Shown: positions 23,430-34,100 of the stretch, one piece after another
How the letters are laid out: each line of letters opens with the position of its first letter
Position numbering within the stretch: the first letter of the stretch is position 1
From: Combretum micranthum
Lineage: Eukaryota > Streptophyta > Magnoliopsida > Myrtales > Combretaceae
Length of the DNA: 64,000 bases
Assembly: GCA_024138025.1 (NCBI GenBank)
Contig: JAMXBD010000689.1
Span: 620,001 to 684,000, forward strand
Direction of reading: 5' to 3'
Made by a program: the position numbers and the translations under genes
The notes under the pieces: generated by a model
What the model saw: only the letters and a program-made list of their open reading frames with translations
Told to the model about the DNA's origin: nothing
The model's database searches: none

Positions 23430-24007
23430 TCCGTATTATTCACATTCTAATTCTAACAACATGTGGATATTATAAAATCATATTAGTCACTAATTCATTA
23501 TTAAGCTCATTTCACCACAATTATATACATCAACAATAATTTAATATTCAACTTACTTGTACTAGCAAATAGAATCAATACCCTTCACCATCCAACTCCT
23601 TTTGCCTTTAACCTAATTCCTCTTAAATATCACCTAAATTTCAAAAGAGAATAAGAGATCAGTAGGGTTTGTAGATGGATAAATGAAATAGATATTGTAT
23701 AGAGGACATTTTACCTAGTGTTAATGGGTCTTGTTGGTGTTTTGGTGCTTAATTTAGGTGTGTGGAGTGTAGAATTTGCTGCTAGAAGTGGGGTAATTGG
23801 GGTGCCACTTTAGGGTATTCTTAGGGTTTAATTTGTAAAATGAAAAGTGGGAAAAGATAAGGATAATGGGTGTCTCATGGGGGAAGCTTCTAGAGCTTAA
23901 TGAGGTGGCATATTTAAAATTCAACTGAAAATGTATTAAGAAAAGGATGATGATGTATAGGTTTCTAGAAGATTAAGGGATGGACTATGGGTGAGGTTGC
24001 GTGGTGG

Positions 24008-24824
24008 TAGGAGTGAGCCTGGTTCGGTTAACCAATTCATGACCTCATTTTTCAAATCGAACTAAGATAATTTGTTTTTTCTTTTCTTTTTTTTTTAAAA
24101 TCTCAAACCTAAACCGATCCATAATTAATAGTTAATTGGTTTAATAGTTAACCATTTCTTTGGTTAGTATTTTTATTTTTGATTTTTAATCATTCAACAT
24201 AATGATTAACCAAAAATTGAGGTTAGCCATATTTTTAGTTGGTCCATAAAAAGTTAAACCCTTTTGTTTCATAATTACATTCAAAAATTGTAAATTAACA
24301 AGTTAAATACCACGATTACATTAAAAAATTGCAAGCCAACAAGTTAAATAAGTGTAAAACCAAACTCTAATACAATATTACACAAATTAAAACTTTACAT
24401 TCTTTTCCATTTTTCAAATTACAACCTGACAACAACGTAATAATTAAAATATAAATGTTTGAATTAACACATGTCCCAAACGTAACGTAATGCAATCATT
24501 TGAGGTTGAGATCCAGACTAGATGGAAAAGACTAAAGAGAGAGAAAGGTGATGGGAGATAGATTTAAGGTTTTCAACTTTATCTATTTATATTTTTTAAA
24601 AAATTAATTATATATGTTATATATACTTATAGATATTGAACTTGTTAATCATTAACCGTTGGTTTTCTCATGGTTACAAACCCAAATCGAACTCGAAAAC
24701 TGAAAAAAAAATAACAATCATGATGTTAAATCGAAACCGATGGACTAGTTAAGCATATTTTTCGAATTGATGTTTTGGTTTCAGTTTGAGTTTTTGGTTT
24801 TATCAGTTTTTTTACTCACTTGTA
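24008..24824. mobile_element. hAT-like non-autonomous DNA element, unit 1
   Basis: Flanked by an exact 8 bp duplication CGTGGTGG (24000-24007 and 24825-24832). Ends are degenerate inverted repeats, TAGGAGTGAGC and ...CTCACTTGTA, and near the left end is the GGTTCGGTTAACC motif common in plant hAT miniature elements. 817 bp, no transposase frame. The same insertion is present in unit 2, so it predates the duplication. Confidence 0.78.
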
Positions 24825-25001
24825 CGTGGTGGGTTGGGTTGGTAAAAGTTTAGGGCCTTATCATTTAATTAAGTGTTAAAATTGTCTTAGGAAGCAAAAG
24901 AATCAAATTAGGAATTGAATTTAGCAAATTTAAATTTGGTGAATTTAATATAGTTAATTAGGTGGTTAAATTGAGTATTTAGTTAAAATTGGGGTGTTGA
25001 G

Positions 25002-25596
25002 AGATTCAGATATTCAATTTATTGTAATTTAGATAAATGACTAAATTGGCATTTGAGTTTGATTTAATTTATTTGGTATGATGAAATAGGTAGTCGGTAT
25101 GGTTTAATCTCTATTTCAATTGAAATTAATTACTAGCTTGAATTTGCTAATTCATCTAACTACTTGGTTAGCTTTCTAACCTCGGTTTTATTTAAGTTTA
25201 AAATTACCCGTATTTTTATACTATTTAATTCACACTTTCCTAGATTATCCGATTACAAAGACTTTAAAAACTAATACAACATCATATAAGAACTCTTACC
25301 ATTTTATTATATTTATTCCTTATCTTTCTTTCTTTTTTTTTTTAACTTTATCGTGGATAAAATGATTATATAAATGAAAACATGTTGTTGTGAATTTAAG
25401 ATTTAAATGATTGTTCTAAAAGTAAAAGCTAAGTGCGTATTAGGCAAATATAGACAGAAGTCTTGTAATTTACAATTATATTCAAAGTAATCCAGCCTGT
25501 ACCGCACCCTCCTCCATCTGAAAAGCAAGTCAAGGTCACACAATTAATTGCTTTTACCTTCTGAATTTTCTACGTTTTTCGCTTCCTAGAATCTTC
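25002..25596. other. upstream region of TNL1
   Basis: No reading frame recognised. Conserved in unit 2 (62438-63071), so it probably includes the TNL promoter. CACCCTCCTCCATCTG and AATTGCTTTTACC near 25507-25560 are identical in both copies. Confidence 0.5.
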
Positions 25597-25605
25597 TTTA
25601 TATGG
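25597..25605 (+). promoter_or_regulatory. candidate TATA box of TNL1
   Basis: TTTATATGG in a block identical to unit 2 (63072-63080). It lies only about 30 bp before the first ATG (25634). If used, transcription would begin near that ATG and translation more likely begins at a later one (25697 or 25874). Confidence 0.45.
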
Positions 25606-25633
25606 CTGGCAGGAGCCCACTCCTTTTTTTCGC

Positions 25634-28600
25634 ATGATGTTTCCTGGAATTTATCCCCCCATTGTTACTCCATCATCAACAACGACTAAAGATTTTATGG
25701 TCTTCGTCAATCATAATGCTCTTCCTATAATAATTTCCGATTCTAGCCAGACTTATTCTTTGTTTACAATAATTTCCCTATTAATTCTTTTGACGCTTGA
25801 GATCTTTGCTCTATTCTTGATAATATTTATCGCTTCTTGTTCTCTGCTTGAAGTGAATTACGACTGTTTGTTGATGAAAATGAGTTCAACATGCTCTGAT
25901 GGTAAAGTATCAGATGTCACTTCCTCTGGAAGTGAATATGAAGTGTTCTTAAGCTTCAGGGGACCAGATACTCGAGACAACTTTACTGATCATCTCTATA
26001 CTAGACTTGTTGATGTTGGAATTAGGACCTATCGAGATGATGAAGAGCTTCGAGTTGGAGAAGAGATTGGTCCGGAGCTCATCGCAGGGATCAACCAATC
26101 CACACTGGCCATACCTATCTTCTCAAAAGGATATGCTGCAAGCAAATGGTGCCTAAAGGAATTAGCCCACATAGTGGAGTGCAAAAGGTCGAGGGGTTTG
26201 AAGGTGATGCCTATATTTTATGATGTCACACCATCTGAAGTTCGAAATCAGACTGGAGATTTTGGGAAGGCCTTTCTTTCACATGAGAAACTTTATCATG
26301 GTGAGACTATTAGGGGTTGGAAAGAAGCATTGAAAGCGGTTGGAGCATTGAAAGGTTGGGATATTCAAAATGATAGAAACAGGTAAATTTTGATTATCCA
26401 ACAATCCATCATCAGAAAAAGAAAAGGAGAAAAATATAATTTTGAATATAAGTTGTTCTTATTTATGGACTTGGTATCACAGTCCTTTACTTCTTCTTTT
26501 TTTATTTTTTTATTTTCCCTTGTTTTTCTTATAATTTATCTTCTAATTTTCTTTCTTTGCATTGATGATTCAGACAACAAGGAAGCTCGTAAAAGAAGTC
26601 ACCACAAAGGTATTGCGTGAGCTAAAGAAAGCATATTTGATTGTAACTGATTGCTTAGTTGGAATTGATCACCAAGTTGAAAAAATTTTGAGCAAGGTAT
26701 GTGCTGAAATAGGAGGTGTGAAAATCCTTGGCATTTATGGTATGGGTGGCATGGGAAAACAACCCTTGCTAAAGTTGTTTATAATCGTCTTTTATCCCAA
26801 TTTGAAAATTCTAGTTTTCTTGCGATGTTCGAGAAACTTCTCGATCCAAGGGAATGGAGTTCCTACAAAGTCAACTTATTTCTAATCTTTCGAATACACA
26901 ACTTTCAAGTGTCGATAATATTGATGATGGGATTCAAAAAATTAGTACGAGGTTTTCAAACAAAAAGTCCCTCATTGTGCTTGATGATGTTGATGAAAAT
27001 CGCCAATTACAAAGACTGGTGGGGGAACGTAATTGGTTTGGTCTAGGAACTAGGATCATTATAACCACAAGAAATAAGAATTTACTTGATTTTATTCAAG
27101 TTGATTGGTCTTTTGAGCATGATAGTATGGATACGCCTCGGGCTCTTCAACTTTTTAGTAAACATGCATTTCGAGATGATAAACCTCCAAAGACGCATGT
27201 TGAACTTTCTGAAAAATAGTAACAACAACTGGAGGACTTCCCTTAGCTCTTGAGGTTGTTGGATCCTTATTATGCGGCAAGAGCATGGAAGACTGGCATA
27301 GTATAATGAAAAAATTGGAAAAAGTTCCTCCAAAAGAAGTTACGGAAAAGTTGAGAATTAGCTTTGAAGCATTAGATGATTGTCAAAGGCATATATTTCT
27401 TGATATAGCTTGTTTTTTTATTGGAGTTGACCAGAGAATTGCAAGTTACTTTTGGGATGACTTTGAATTGTTTGCTGAAGAAGCACTTGAGGTCCTCCAG
27501 CAAATGTCTCTTATAAAAGTAAGGGAAAACAATTTGTTATGGATGCACGACCAATTGAGAGATTATGGTAGAGATATTGCTCGTCAAGAAAATAGAATGT
27601 TTCCAGAAAGACGAAGTAGACTATGGGATGTAGAAGAGGCAACTAAAATATTCATGTCAAAAAAGGTGATTTTTTTTTTTATTACCAATCTCCGTTTTTC
27701 CTTTTTTCCTTTTCAAATGCTATTTAGTAAATTATACTTTGGTAGTATAGTTATCATTTGAACTTTGAGATGTTTTTTGTTATGTTATAAACAACTTTTT
27801 ATATTATAATCCTTACCTGACATAATATGAAATCATACAATTCTAAACAATTTTAAATTGTTGTTTCTCTTTCTAAAAAGTATATTATTTATATATATAT
27901 ATATAGAGAGAGAGAGAGAATTATCACAGTTATAGAAAATCGATATATATCTATATTTGTTTATTTATAAAATCAACTAATAGTATCTCAACATATATAA
28001 AACAATTTGTGGGCATATAATAATATAATACTAATATGGTAACCGTGATAAAATCTTGAATAAATTTATTATTTTCATTAATAAATATATATTTTAGTAA
28101 TAGTGCACGTTCTAACTAAGTGTTCCTCTTTTTTTTTTTTTTTTTTTCCCCACTCCTTTATGGTTCATTTTATAGCATATTTCATAGTAAATTATGACCC
28201 ATATGCATTCCCTAGATATTTCTTAAAAAAAAAAAAATCAATCACTCAAAACTACAAAATTACAGTAGAAACGTACATTATGCTTAACTCAAATTTTGTT
28301 TAAAAAACAATGTTTCTCATATAGCATATATACCATATTTCGATCCGTGAATTCCATGTCATAATCTTATTATATATTAGAGATAGAGGAATTCATTCCC
28401 GTAGCTATCCCAACATTTATGTTACAATCATCTTTTATGAACATCCAATTATATATTATATTTTCATTAACCCCTTTTTTTATTTCCTAATTATTTACTC
28501 TTTCCTTGTCATATTCAAAAGTTCATTCTAAATTTAATTGTACTTTTCTAAACTTATGTCTATCTTAAAATATTTTCTTGAGAAGCATCCTCAAATTTCA

Positions 28601-31152
28601 ATTAGCAATCATATCCAGTAATTTAATCTTTTTATCTAAGAAAATATCTTTTAAAAATACTTAACTTATGCCACATTATCGATTGCCATTAAATTAATAT
28701 TAGAGGATCTACATAAAATCATTTTCTTCTAATTTGATAAACTCGAGTCACAATTCTAACCCAAACATATATTATTTAAAAATATATAATTGGTATATTT
28801 ATATGACAACTTATGATGTTTGCATTAAGCATAAAGTAATATGTTAAGAGTCCACATGAAAAATATAATCATGAATCACGAAATACATTTCTTTACAAAT
28901 TATACTAATTTGATAGATCCTATTAAGAATTTTTGTAATTACATACCAATATTTATTTTTCAAATATACCAAGCACATATAACATAAATTATACCGCTAA
29001 ACTCATTACAAGTTTGTTACTAAAAAAAGCTTCTTAATGTGATCTACATGTTCGTTGGATTTTTTTTTTTAATCATTTGAAGGCACAAATAGTTTGGTAG
29101 ACTTGAGATACCATTATTTAAACAAACTTGACCTACAACAATGGTACAATTATTTGCAGAAAAAGAAGAAAATTCAAGCCATTCTTGTCGAGCATAACAA
29201 GGAATCACATACATATTTTACAGGAGAAGAATTAGCTAAGTTGTTTAACGTGAGGCTTTTTTGGGTGAAAAAAAATCTGGAATTTCTTAGCCCATGGCAT
29301 CGTTGTTTATCACAGACAGCTTCATCCAACTTTCTGCCGGAAAATCCACACATTTTTTCAGAACTGAGATGGTTTTCATGGCCTGACTTTCCTCACCATT
29401 GTATTGAGACAAGCTATTTCTCTTTTTCGAACCTAACAATATTAAATCTCTCCCACAGTGAATTCACAATTGAGTGGGGTGGTTGGAGACAAATTAAGGT
29501 ACCTGATTTATCAAAATTTAAATATCTATTATTTTTACTTCATATTTTCACGTACCTTTCACTTACTTGTGTAAATATTTGTTTGTGAATAGATGGCCAA
29601 GAACTTGAAGGTTCTAGATCTATCATATTGTACAAATTTGATCAAAACTCCTGATTTTTCATCTCACCTACAATTGGAACAACTAATTCTCCAAGGGTGT
29701 TATAGTTTGGTTGAAATTGATGAGTCTATTGGCATGCTGAAGCACTTGGTCCACTTAGATTTGAGTTGGTGTGGACTTCTACGCAAGACACCAAAAGAAT
29801 CAGGTTGTATGTTTAATTCAGAGGTTTTCGACACCTATAAATGTTTCCTATTGAAGGATTGCAGTTCATTAAATAATCTGGCTTCCCTCAAGAACCTTTC
29901 TTTGACACATACTCCTATTACTTCGATCTCCGACTCAATAGGAGAGCTTGTAAATCTAGTGGAGTTATCTTTACGTCGATGTAATTTTTTGAAGAAACTT
30001 CCAGAATCCATTGAAGGTTTGGTATCATTAACTTGTCTAGATATATCCAAATCTAAAATTGAGGAGCTACCCAACTCCATTGGTTACTTGAAGAGCCTGA
30101 TAAAATTGAAGATGGATGGAACTCCCATAAGAAAATTGCCTTCTACGATTGGAATGGCTAGAAAGCTTAGGGAGATTGTTGCACGGGGTTGTACAATGCT
30201 GAGTGGTGGTTTACCCATATTACCTGAATCTTTAATTTCATTGGAACTTCCATTTGAGACAATGGATACAGATCTAGTTCCGGATCTATCAAATCTAGTA
30301 AATCTGGTGCGTTTTCGCATAGATCTAGTAAAACGGGTTCCAACAAAAAGGGCTCCAATAGAAAGTCCCAGCCCATGGTGGATAGGGAGGTTAAGTAAAG
30401 TGGAGAATTTGGATTTGGCCTTTCCAACAATCACCACGTTGCATCCTGATTTGGGTGCCCTTTCTCTACTCACTGAATTGAATCTCATGAGTTGTTCGCA
30501 CCTGCACAGCATCCCCAAGCTTCCCTCAAACTTAGTATCTTTAAAATTTTTTCGTTGTGACTCATTAGAGACAACAATATCTGATCTCTCTCATCTTAAA
30601 AAACTATCTACTCTATCTATTTCAGAGACACCATGGATCAAGATTGAGGGCCTTCACAGCCTAGAATCATTGAAATACCTGTATTTATACAGTTGCATGA
30701 TTCCTAAAGTTGACGAGTTGCCAGAGCATTTGATAAGCTTGAAGATTGGAAATTGTGAAAAGCTTACGAGATTACCACATATGTCACGATACAAGAAGCT
30801 GACGCATTTTATTTTGTCTGGGTGTCACAATTTAGTTCTGATTCAGGGAAGATTGGAATCTTTGGGTCATTTGAGGATTCAGAATTGCGAGTCTCTTAAA
30901 CAGATACCAGATGTCTTAAATGTGAAAACTCTGCGCTCTTTTAGTATTGTGTCCTGCCCCAAATTAGGCCCCAAAATTGGAATAAGACATCAGGGACCTA
31001 TTCTCACGGACGACTCTCCCAAATCATCATCCAAGCAGTACCTTAGGAGCATTTTGATGAAAATATGCTGTAAGTCACAATCAACATCGTGTTTAGGAAA
31101 GAGAAAAGCAGAAGGAAAAGGAAAAGAAAGAGAGGAAATGGGTATTTGTTGA
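25634..31152 (+). CDS. TNL1: TIR-NB-ARC-LRR resistance gene, L6-like, frameshifted as sequenced
   Basis: Intracellular immune receptor of the TIR-NB-ARC-LRR class: the TIR domain signals by cleaving NAD+, NB-ARC is the nucleotide switch and the LRR senses the pathogen effector. Layout resembles flax L6/RUN1-type genes: TIR exon (to 26382), NB-ARC exon (26582-27665), a linker/LRR exon (29083-29498) and a long LRR exon (29593-31152), with introns of 199, 1417 and 94 bp; together about 1190 residues from the ATG at 25874. All hallmark motifs are present. As written, the NB-ARC exon has three one-base losses and the junction of exons 2 and 3 is out of phase, so no full protein would be made. Exons 1, 3 and 4 have no stop. 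Could be a recent pseudogene or a functional gene with consensus errors. Confidence 0.85.
25874..26382 (+). CDS. TNL1 exon 1: TIR domain
   Basis: From the ATG at 25874 the exon encodes 170 residues: a Ser-rich leader, then TIR from about residue 22 with EYEVFLSFRGPDTRDNFT, the catalytic Glu at residue 96 in SKWCLKELAHI, PIFYDVTPSEVRNQTG, and GWKEALKAVGALKGW. The donor is CAG/GTAAAT at 26382/26383, splitting an Arg codon after two bases. The frame is open back to 25634 and would add up to 80 residues with a strongly hydrophobic stretch (LLILLTLEIFALFLIIFIAS), like the N-terminal anchor of L6-type proteins. The start is therefore uncertain: 25634, 25697 and 25874 are all possible. Confidence 0.9.
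26383..26581 (+). other. TNL1 intron 1
   Basis: GT donor after CAG. T-rich 3' part. The acceptor AACAAG/GAAGCTCG at 26581 keeps the Arg codon in phase and leads into KLVKEVTTKVL; the nearer CAG at 26573 would create an early stop. The first 140 bp recur after 63861. Confidence 0.75.
26582..27665 (+). pseudogene. TNL1 exon 2: NB-ARC domain with three 1-bp deletions
   Basis: Motifs in order: VGIDHQVEKI; P-loop GMGGMGK (from about 26739); kinase-2 LIVLDDVD near 26971; RNBS-B GTRIIITTRN near 27046; RALQLFSKHAF; GLPLAL near 27232; IFLDIACFFIG near 27392; and MHDQLRDYG at 27543. The frame moves 0, 2, 1, 0 because single A residues seem missing at 26756-26759 (just after the P-loop Lys), 26825 and 27212-27216. 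The last leaves a stop at 27217-27219. Together they restore the original frame, so the end of the exon is readable. The region between the lesions still encodes conserved residues, so the lesions are recent or artefactual. Confidence 0.88.
27666..29082 (+). other. TNL1 intron 2, 1.4 kb, AT-rich
   Basis: Starts GTGATTTTTTT and ends ATTTGAAG before GCACAAATAG. Contains an AT/AG microsatellite (about 27891-27919), T and A runs and no reading frame I trust. A donor at 27665 leaves exon 2 in phase 0, but exon 3 reads correctly only after one extra base, so one G may be missing here. Confidence 0.7.
29083..29498 (+). CDS. TNL1 exon 3: NB-LRR linker and first leucine-rich repeats
   Basis: Frame GTNSLVDLRYH..., including EELAKLFNVRLFWV, an LRR-like NLTILNLSHSEFTIEWGGW and ending GGWRQIK at a K/GTACCTG donor. 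Phase 0 at its 3' end matches exon 4 (QIK/MAKNLK). The WGGW motif at this junction is characteristic of L6-type TNLs. The first codon needs one G from exon 2. Confidence 0.82.
29593..31152 (+). CDS. TNL1 exon 4: leucine-rich repeat domain and basic tail
   Basis: An uninterrupted 519-codon exon after the AATAG acceptor. It contains about 18-20 imperfect repeats of roughly 23 residues (for example LKVLDLSYCTNLIKTPDF, LVELSLRRCNFLKKLPESI, LTELNLMSCSHLHSIPKL), the surface that usually determines effector recognition. The last 25 residues are lysine- and glutamate-rich (GKRKAEGKGKEREE), a possible nuclear localisation signal. The stop at 31150-31152 is 46 bp before the unit-2 LTR, leaving almost no native 3' untranslated region. 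Confidence 0.9.
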   Translation: MAKNLKVLDLSYCTNLIKTPDFSSHLQLEQLILQGCYSLVEIDESIGMLKHLVHLDLSWCGLLRKTPKESGCMFNSEVFDTYKCFLLKDCSSLNNLASLKNLSLTHTPITSISDSIGELVNLVELSLRRCNFLKKLPESIEGLVSLTCLDISKSKIEELPNSIGYLKSLIKLKMDGTPIRKLPSTIGMARKLREIVARGCTMLSGGLPILPESLISLELPFETMDTDLVPDLSNLVNLVRFRIDLVKRVPTKRAPIESPSPWWIGRLSKVENLDLAFPTITTLHPDLGALSLLTELNLMSCSHLHSIPKLPSNLVSLKFFRCDSLETTISDLSHLKKLSTLSISETPWIKIEGLHSLESLKYLYLYSCMIPKVDELPEHLISLKIGNCEKLTRLPHMSRYKKLTHFILSGCHNLVLIQGRLESLGHLRIQNCESLKQIPDVLNVKTLRSFSIVSCPKLGPKIGIRHQGPILTDDSPKSSSKQYLRSILMKICCKSQSTSCLGKRKAEGKGKEREEMGIC

Positions 31153-31198
31153 AATGGGTCTTCTTCTCAATGTCATTCCGAACTTTCAAGCGTACTAA

Positions 31199-34100
31199 TG
31201 CCACGCCTATTTCCTGTTGTAAACGGGGTAAGTTACTCTCTCTTCACCCTCCTGTCAATTACTTTATATGCATATTATCAAAGGGTCAAGGAAGCAATTT
31301 GAACTTCTGCTTATCAAACTATTATCTCATTTGTTATCCTTTATACTTGTACATTTTGATTAATGGATATTTGCCCCAAAATCCTTCTAAAGACGATGGA
31401 GGTAGTCTACTTTTTCAATTGAGCATCTCGTTTAACAACTACAAACTTAGGTATGAAATTGAAAAGCACTAAAGTTCAGGTATTAATATTGAAATTGTCC
31501 TTCTCTATTTTAGGAAACTCGTGATTTGTCACTTGACATGGTAAAAAAAATAAGCTGGCTCAGGCGTTGAAGTTGCCCTGGCGCCATTGTTCATATTTTG
31601 AACTAATTGCTGACTTCTGAGGGAGTTTTGAGGGAAACGATTTTGTGGTGGAAGAAGTTCGTTCCTAGACATGTGCCTATATTATGGTTAGCTTGGGTTA
31701 ATAAATTGCAGACCATTGATTGTCATGGAGGCCATACACTTCATTTACCAAAAAAAATTGAACTTGATATTTAAGGGAAGAAAAGCGAAATTGATATACA
31801 GATTGGTTTGCTCGTAGGGGAACGACGATGAAGTTCACTGGGAGCGTTGCTGTTTGATGTGAAACCGAATTTCATTTTTGATGGACAAGGTTTGGAGTGT
31901 TTGTCATGTTTGAGAAGAATTTCAGCTCTATGGGTAGGCCTCATAATTGCTGGAGCTTTCTTTGTAACTTGTGAACAGTGATGTGGTTGTTGTTCTTTTG
32001 GGCTTTACACTTGTAAGATAACGGATGAAAATCACATCTGTGGTGAAAGGATGAGAAAGTACAAAATGTGCTGGGCCATTTTCCAGAAGTTTTCGAAAGT
32101 GGACTTACACTTGGGAATCTGGGTAAGTTACTCTTGATGGAAGTATAGCAAAACTGAAATATCCTTAAACCATTTAAACTTAATTAATTTATGTATATAT
32201 ATGTATATATATATTGCTTGTTTAGTGAATGAATTTGATTGCAATAATTTTGGTTGATAATATTCCATGTGTTACTGTGATATGCGTAGAGTAAAATTCA
32301 ATGTTTGCAATAATATCATTATTTTCAATTAGTAAAATAAGCCCAGTCTTTTATGCCAATAAAACTCAATTCCCAAACATTTTAAAACAAGCCCATAATC
32401 CAAAGCCTTTTTCTTATGTTCTTATCATGCACACATACACCCTAGATAATTTCACTAAGACAAAAAGTCAGAAAGGTAGATTTAGAGGATAATTATTATG
32501 TTAAAATTTTACAAAAAAAAAAAGAAAAAAAAAAATCAATCCAAAACATAGACCCTAAAATCGACCTATTTTAGAGAAGAAGAAGGAGACAAGTTTTTAA
32601 CAATTTTGATCCATTTTTCTTTCAAAACTCATTAAAATCACCTTCAAGCTTTCATCTACAAGTTAAGGTCATTTAAGGTAAAGCTTTACTTGCTTTTCTA
32701 ATCATCTACTCACTTGTTTCTTTCATGAATATAAAATTCTGTTCAAAAAGTTCTCAATGAGTTATAGGTAGTTTAGATGAAATAAGTTGATCCTTGAAAT
32801 TAGATGAACCTTTAGAATTTATAATAGTAGAATAATGAAGTTTGTTTTAGTTGTTTTGATGGATAAGTGGATTGATATGGTTTACATGTTGCATTGGTAT
32901 TGGGGAAAAAAATGAAGTTGTTGAAGTCGTGAATGATAGAATAATTGGGTTACTTGTATATGAATGTGTAGTGAGTATATATGAATCCTTTTGGGCTTAA
33001 TAGTAAGAATATAGCTTGAATTTGATGGGTTTTGCTTTAAGGAAGTCATGTTTCTTTGGTTATAACAAGTGAAATTTTGAACAAAAGTGAGTAGGATCGT
33101 CACCTTGAGCATCACGGGCGTGATGATGCTGGTGAAAGAGTTTGAGCAAAATTTTAGAAGCAATCGCAAGCTCGATTTTTAACCACGATCTCATCACAGT
33201 CTTGATTACAGCCGTGATGTAGGGCGTGATCCTCTTAGGTGATCTTTTTCACCTTGATCACAGGCGTGATCAAGGGTGTGATTGGGATCATGGCCCTAAT
33301 CATGGCTGTGATTTGTTCCCCTACTATGTTTAAGAAAAAAAAAGAAAACAAATAAAAGAATGTGTTATATGTATATATATACATATGCATGTATATATAA
33401 AAACTGAGTTATGTATTGATATGAGACATTATCTAAGTTTGATAATTAATGAAGGACATAGCATTTAATTATGGTTTGATGATATCTTACATGAAGTGAT
33501 TTCTTTTTAATAGATACCTCTACTCGATTATGTTTGTCCACAAATCCTTTGTGAGATATATTAGTTTATACAGGTACGCAGCGACTTGATTGTTAAATGT
33601 TAGGATAGACATCTTTAAATTGACTATAAACAAAAATGACCTAAAAATGTTTGAATTGTTTGTGCGTGTGCTATTTAATCTGGTCTAAGAAGCGGAAAGC
33701 TTGTTTGGCGAGGCCAACATGGTAGTTGGACGCTGAGGCGACTTCCTTATCATGATGCAATGACAATCTATAAGCGGCTCGGTGGGTAGTCGATAGGAGT
33801 AATAGTATCGGTATAACATTTACTTATTCTTAAAGGGAAATAATATGATTTAGTTCACATTTATGAGGCCGATTGAACTAAGTGATATTATGGATTAAGT
33901 TAAGTAAAGATGAAAACAGCTATCAACCCTAGATAAAACTATTATCTTTGTAAATATTCCTATAAGTGATATAAGTATTTGGACTGCTTATATCTATCCC
34001 TGAGTAGCTGCTGTTACTTAGGATCCTAGTTTCCAATTGGCTTGTTATCAGAGTTTAAATATTCCAATGTTGATTGTTATATGTAATTATTGAAATATAA

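Larger units (their letters stand above)
20745..25001 (+). mobile_element. candidate long LTR (family 3), unit 1
   Basis: Starts TGTCATGCCTTGAATAGG, a gypsy-LTR-like opening, and may end at GGGGTGTTGAGA. No coding domain, no target duplication, and the right border is only a guess. The inside holds the GGCCCA-like array (21715-22560) and a hAT-like insertion (24008-24824). It may simply be old intergenic sequence. Confidence 0.35.
4129..31198 (+). repeat. segmental duplication, unit 1 (about 27 kb)
   Basis: Same order and orientation of parts as 31199 to the window end: long LTR, CW pseudogene, copia relic, second LTR, spacer, GGCCCA block, hAT-like element, TNL gene. Matching anchors are 10054/34761 (CW exon), 11478/45122 (copia), 14096/47731 (LTR) and 25874/63353 (TNL start). 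Differences in spacing are explained by named indels. By eye, divergence is about 1 percent in the TNL TIR exon and visibly higher in spacer, with many one-base indels. Confidence 0.93.

Noticed and set aside
23407..23432. AT repeat as a candidate regulatory element
   Set aside because: Ordinary dinucleotide microsatellite; similar runs occur near 19993, 51903, 54237 and 57853.
20745..25001. Claiming a confident complete LTR retrotransposon
   Set aside because: No gag-pol, no target duplication and an uncertain right end; kept only as a low-confidence candidate.
29835..30518. Minus-strand ORFs of 81-144 codons opposite the LRR exon
   Set aside because: Antisense shadows of the TNL1 exon 4 frame, with no family resemblance.
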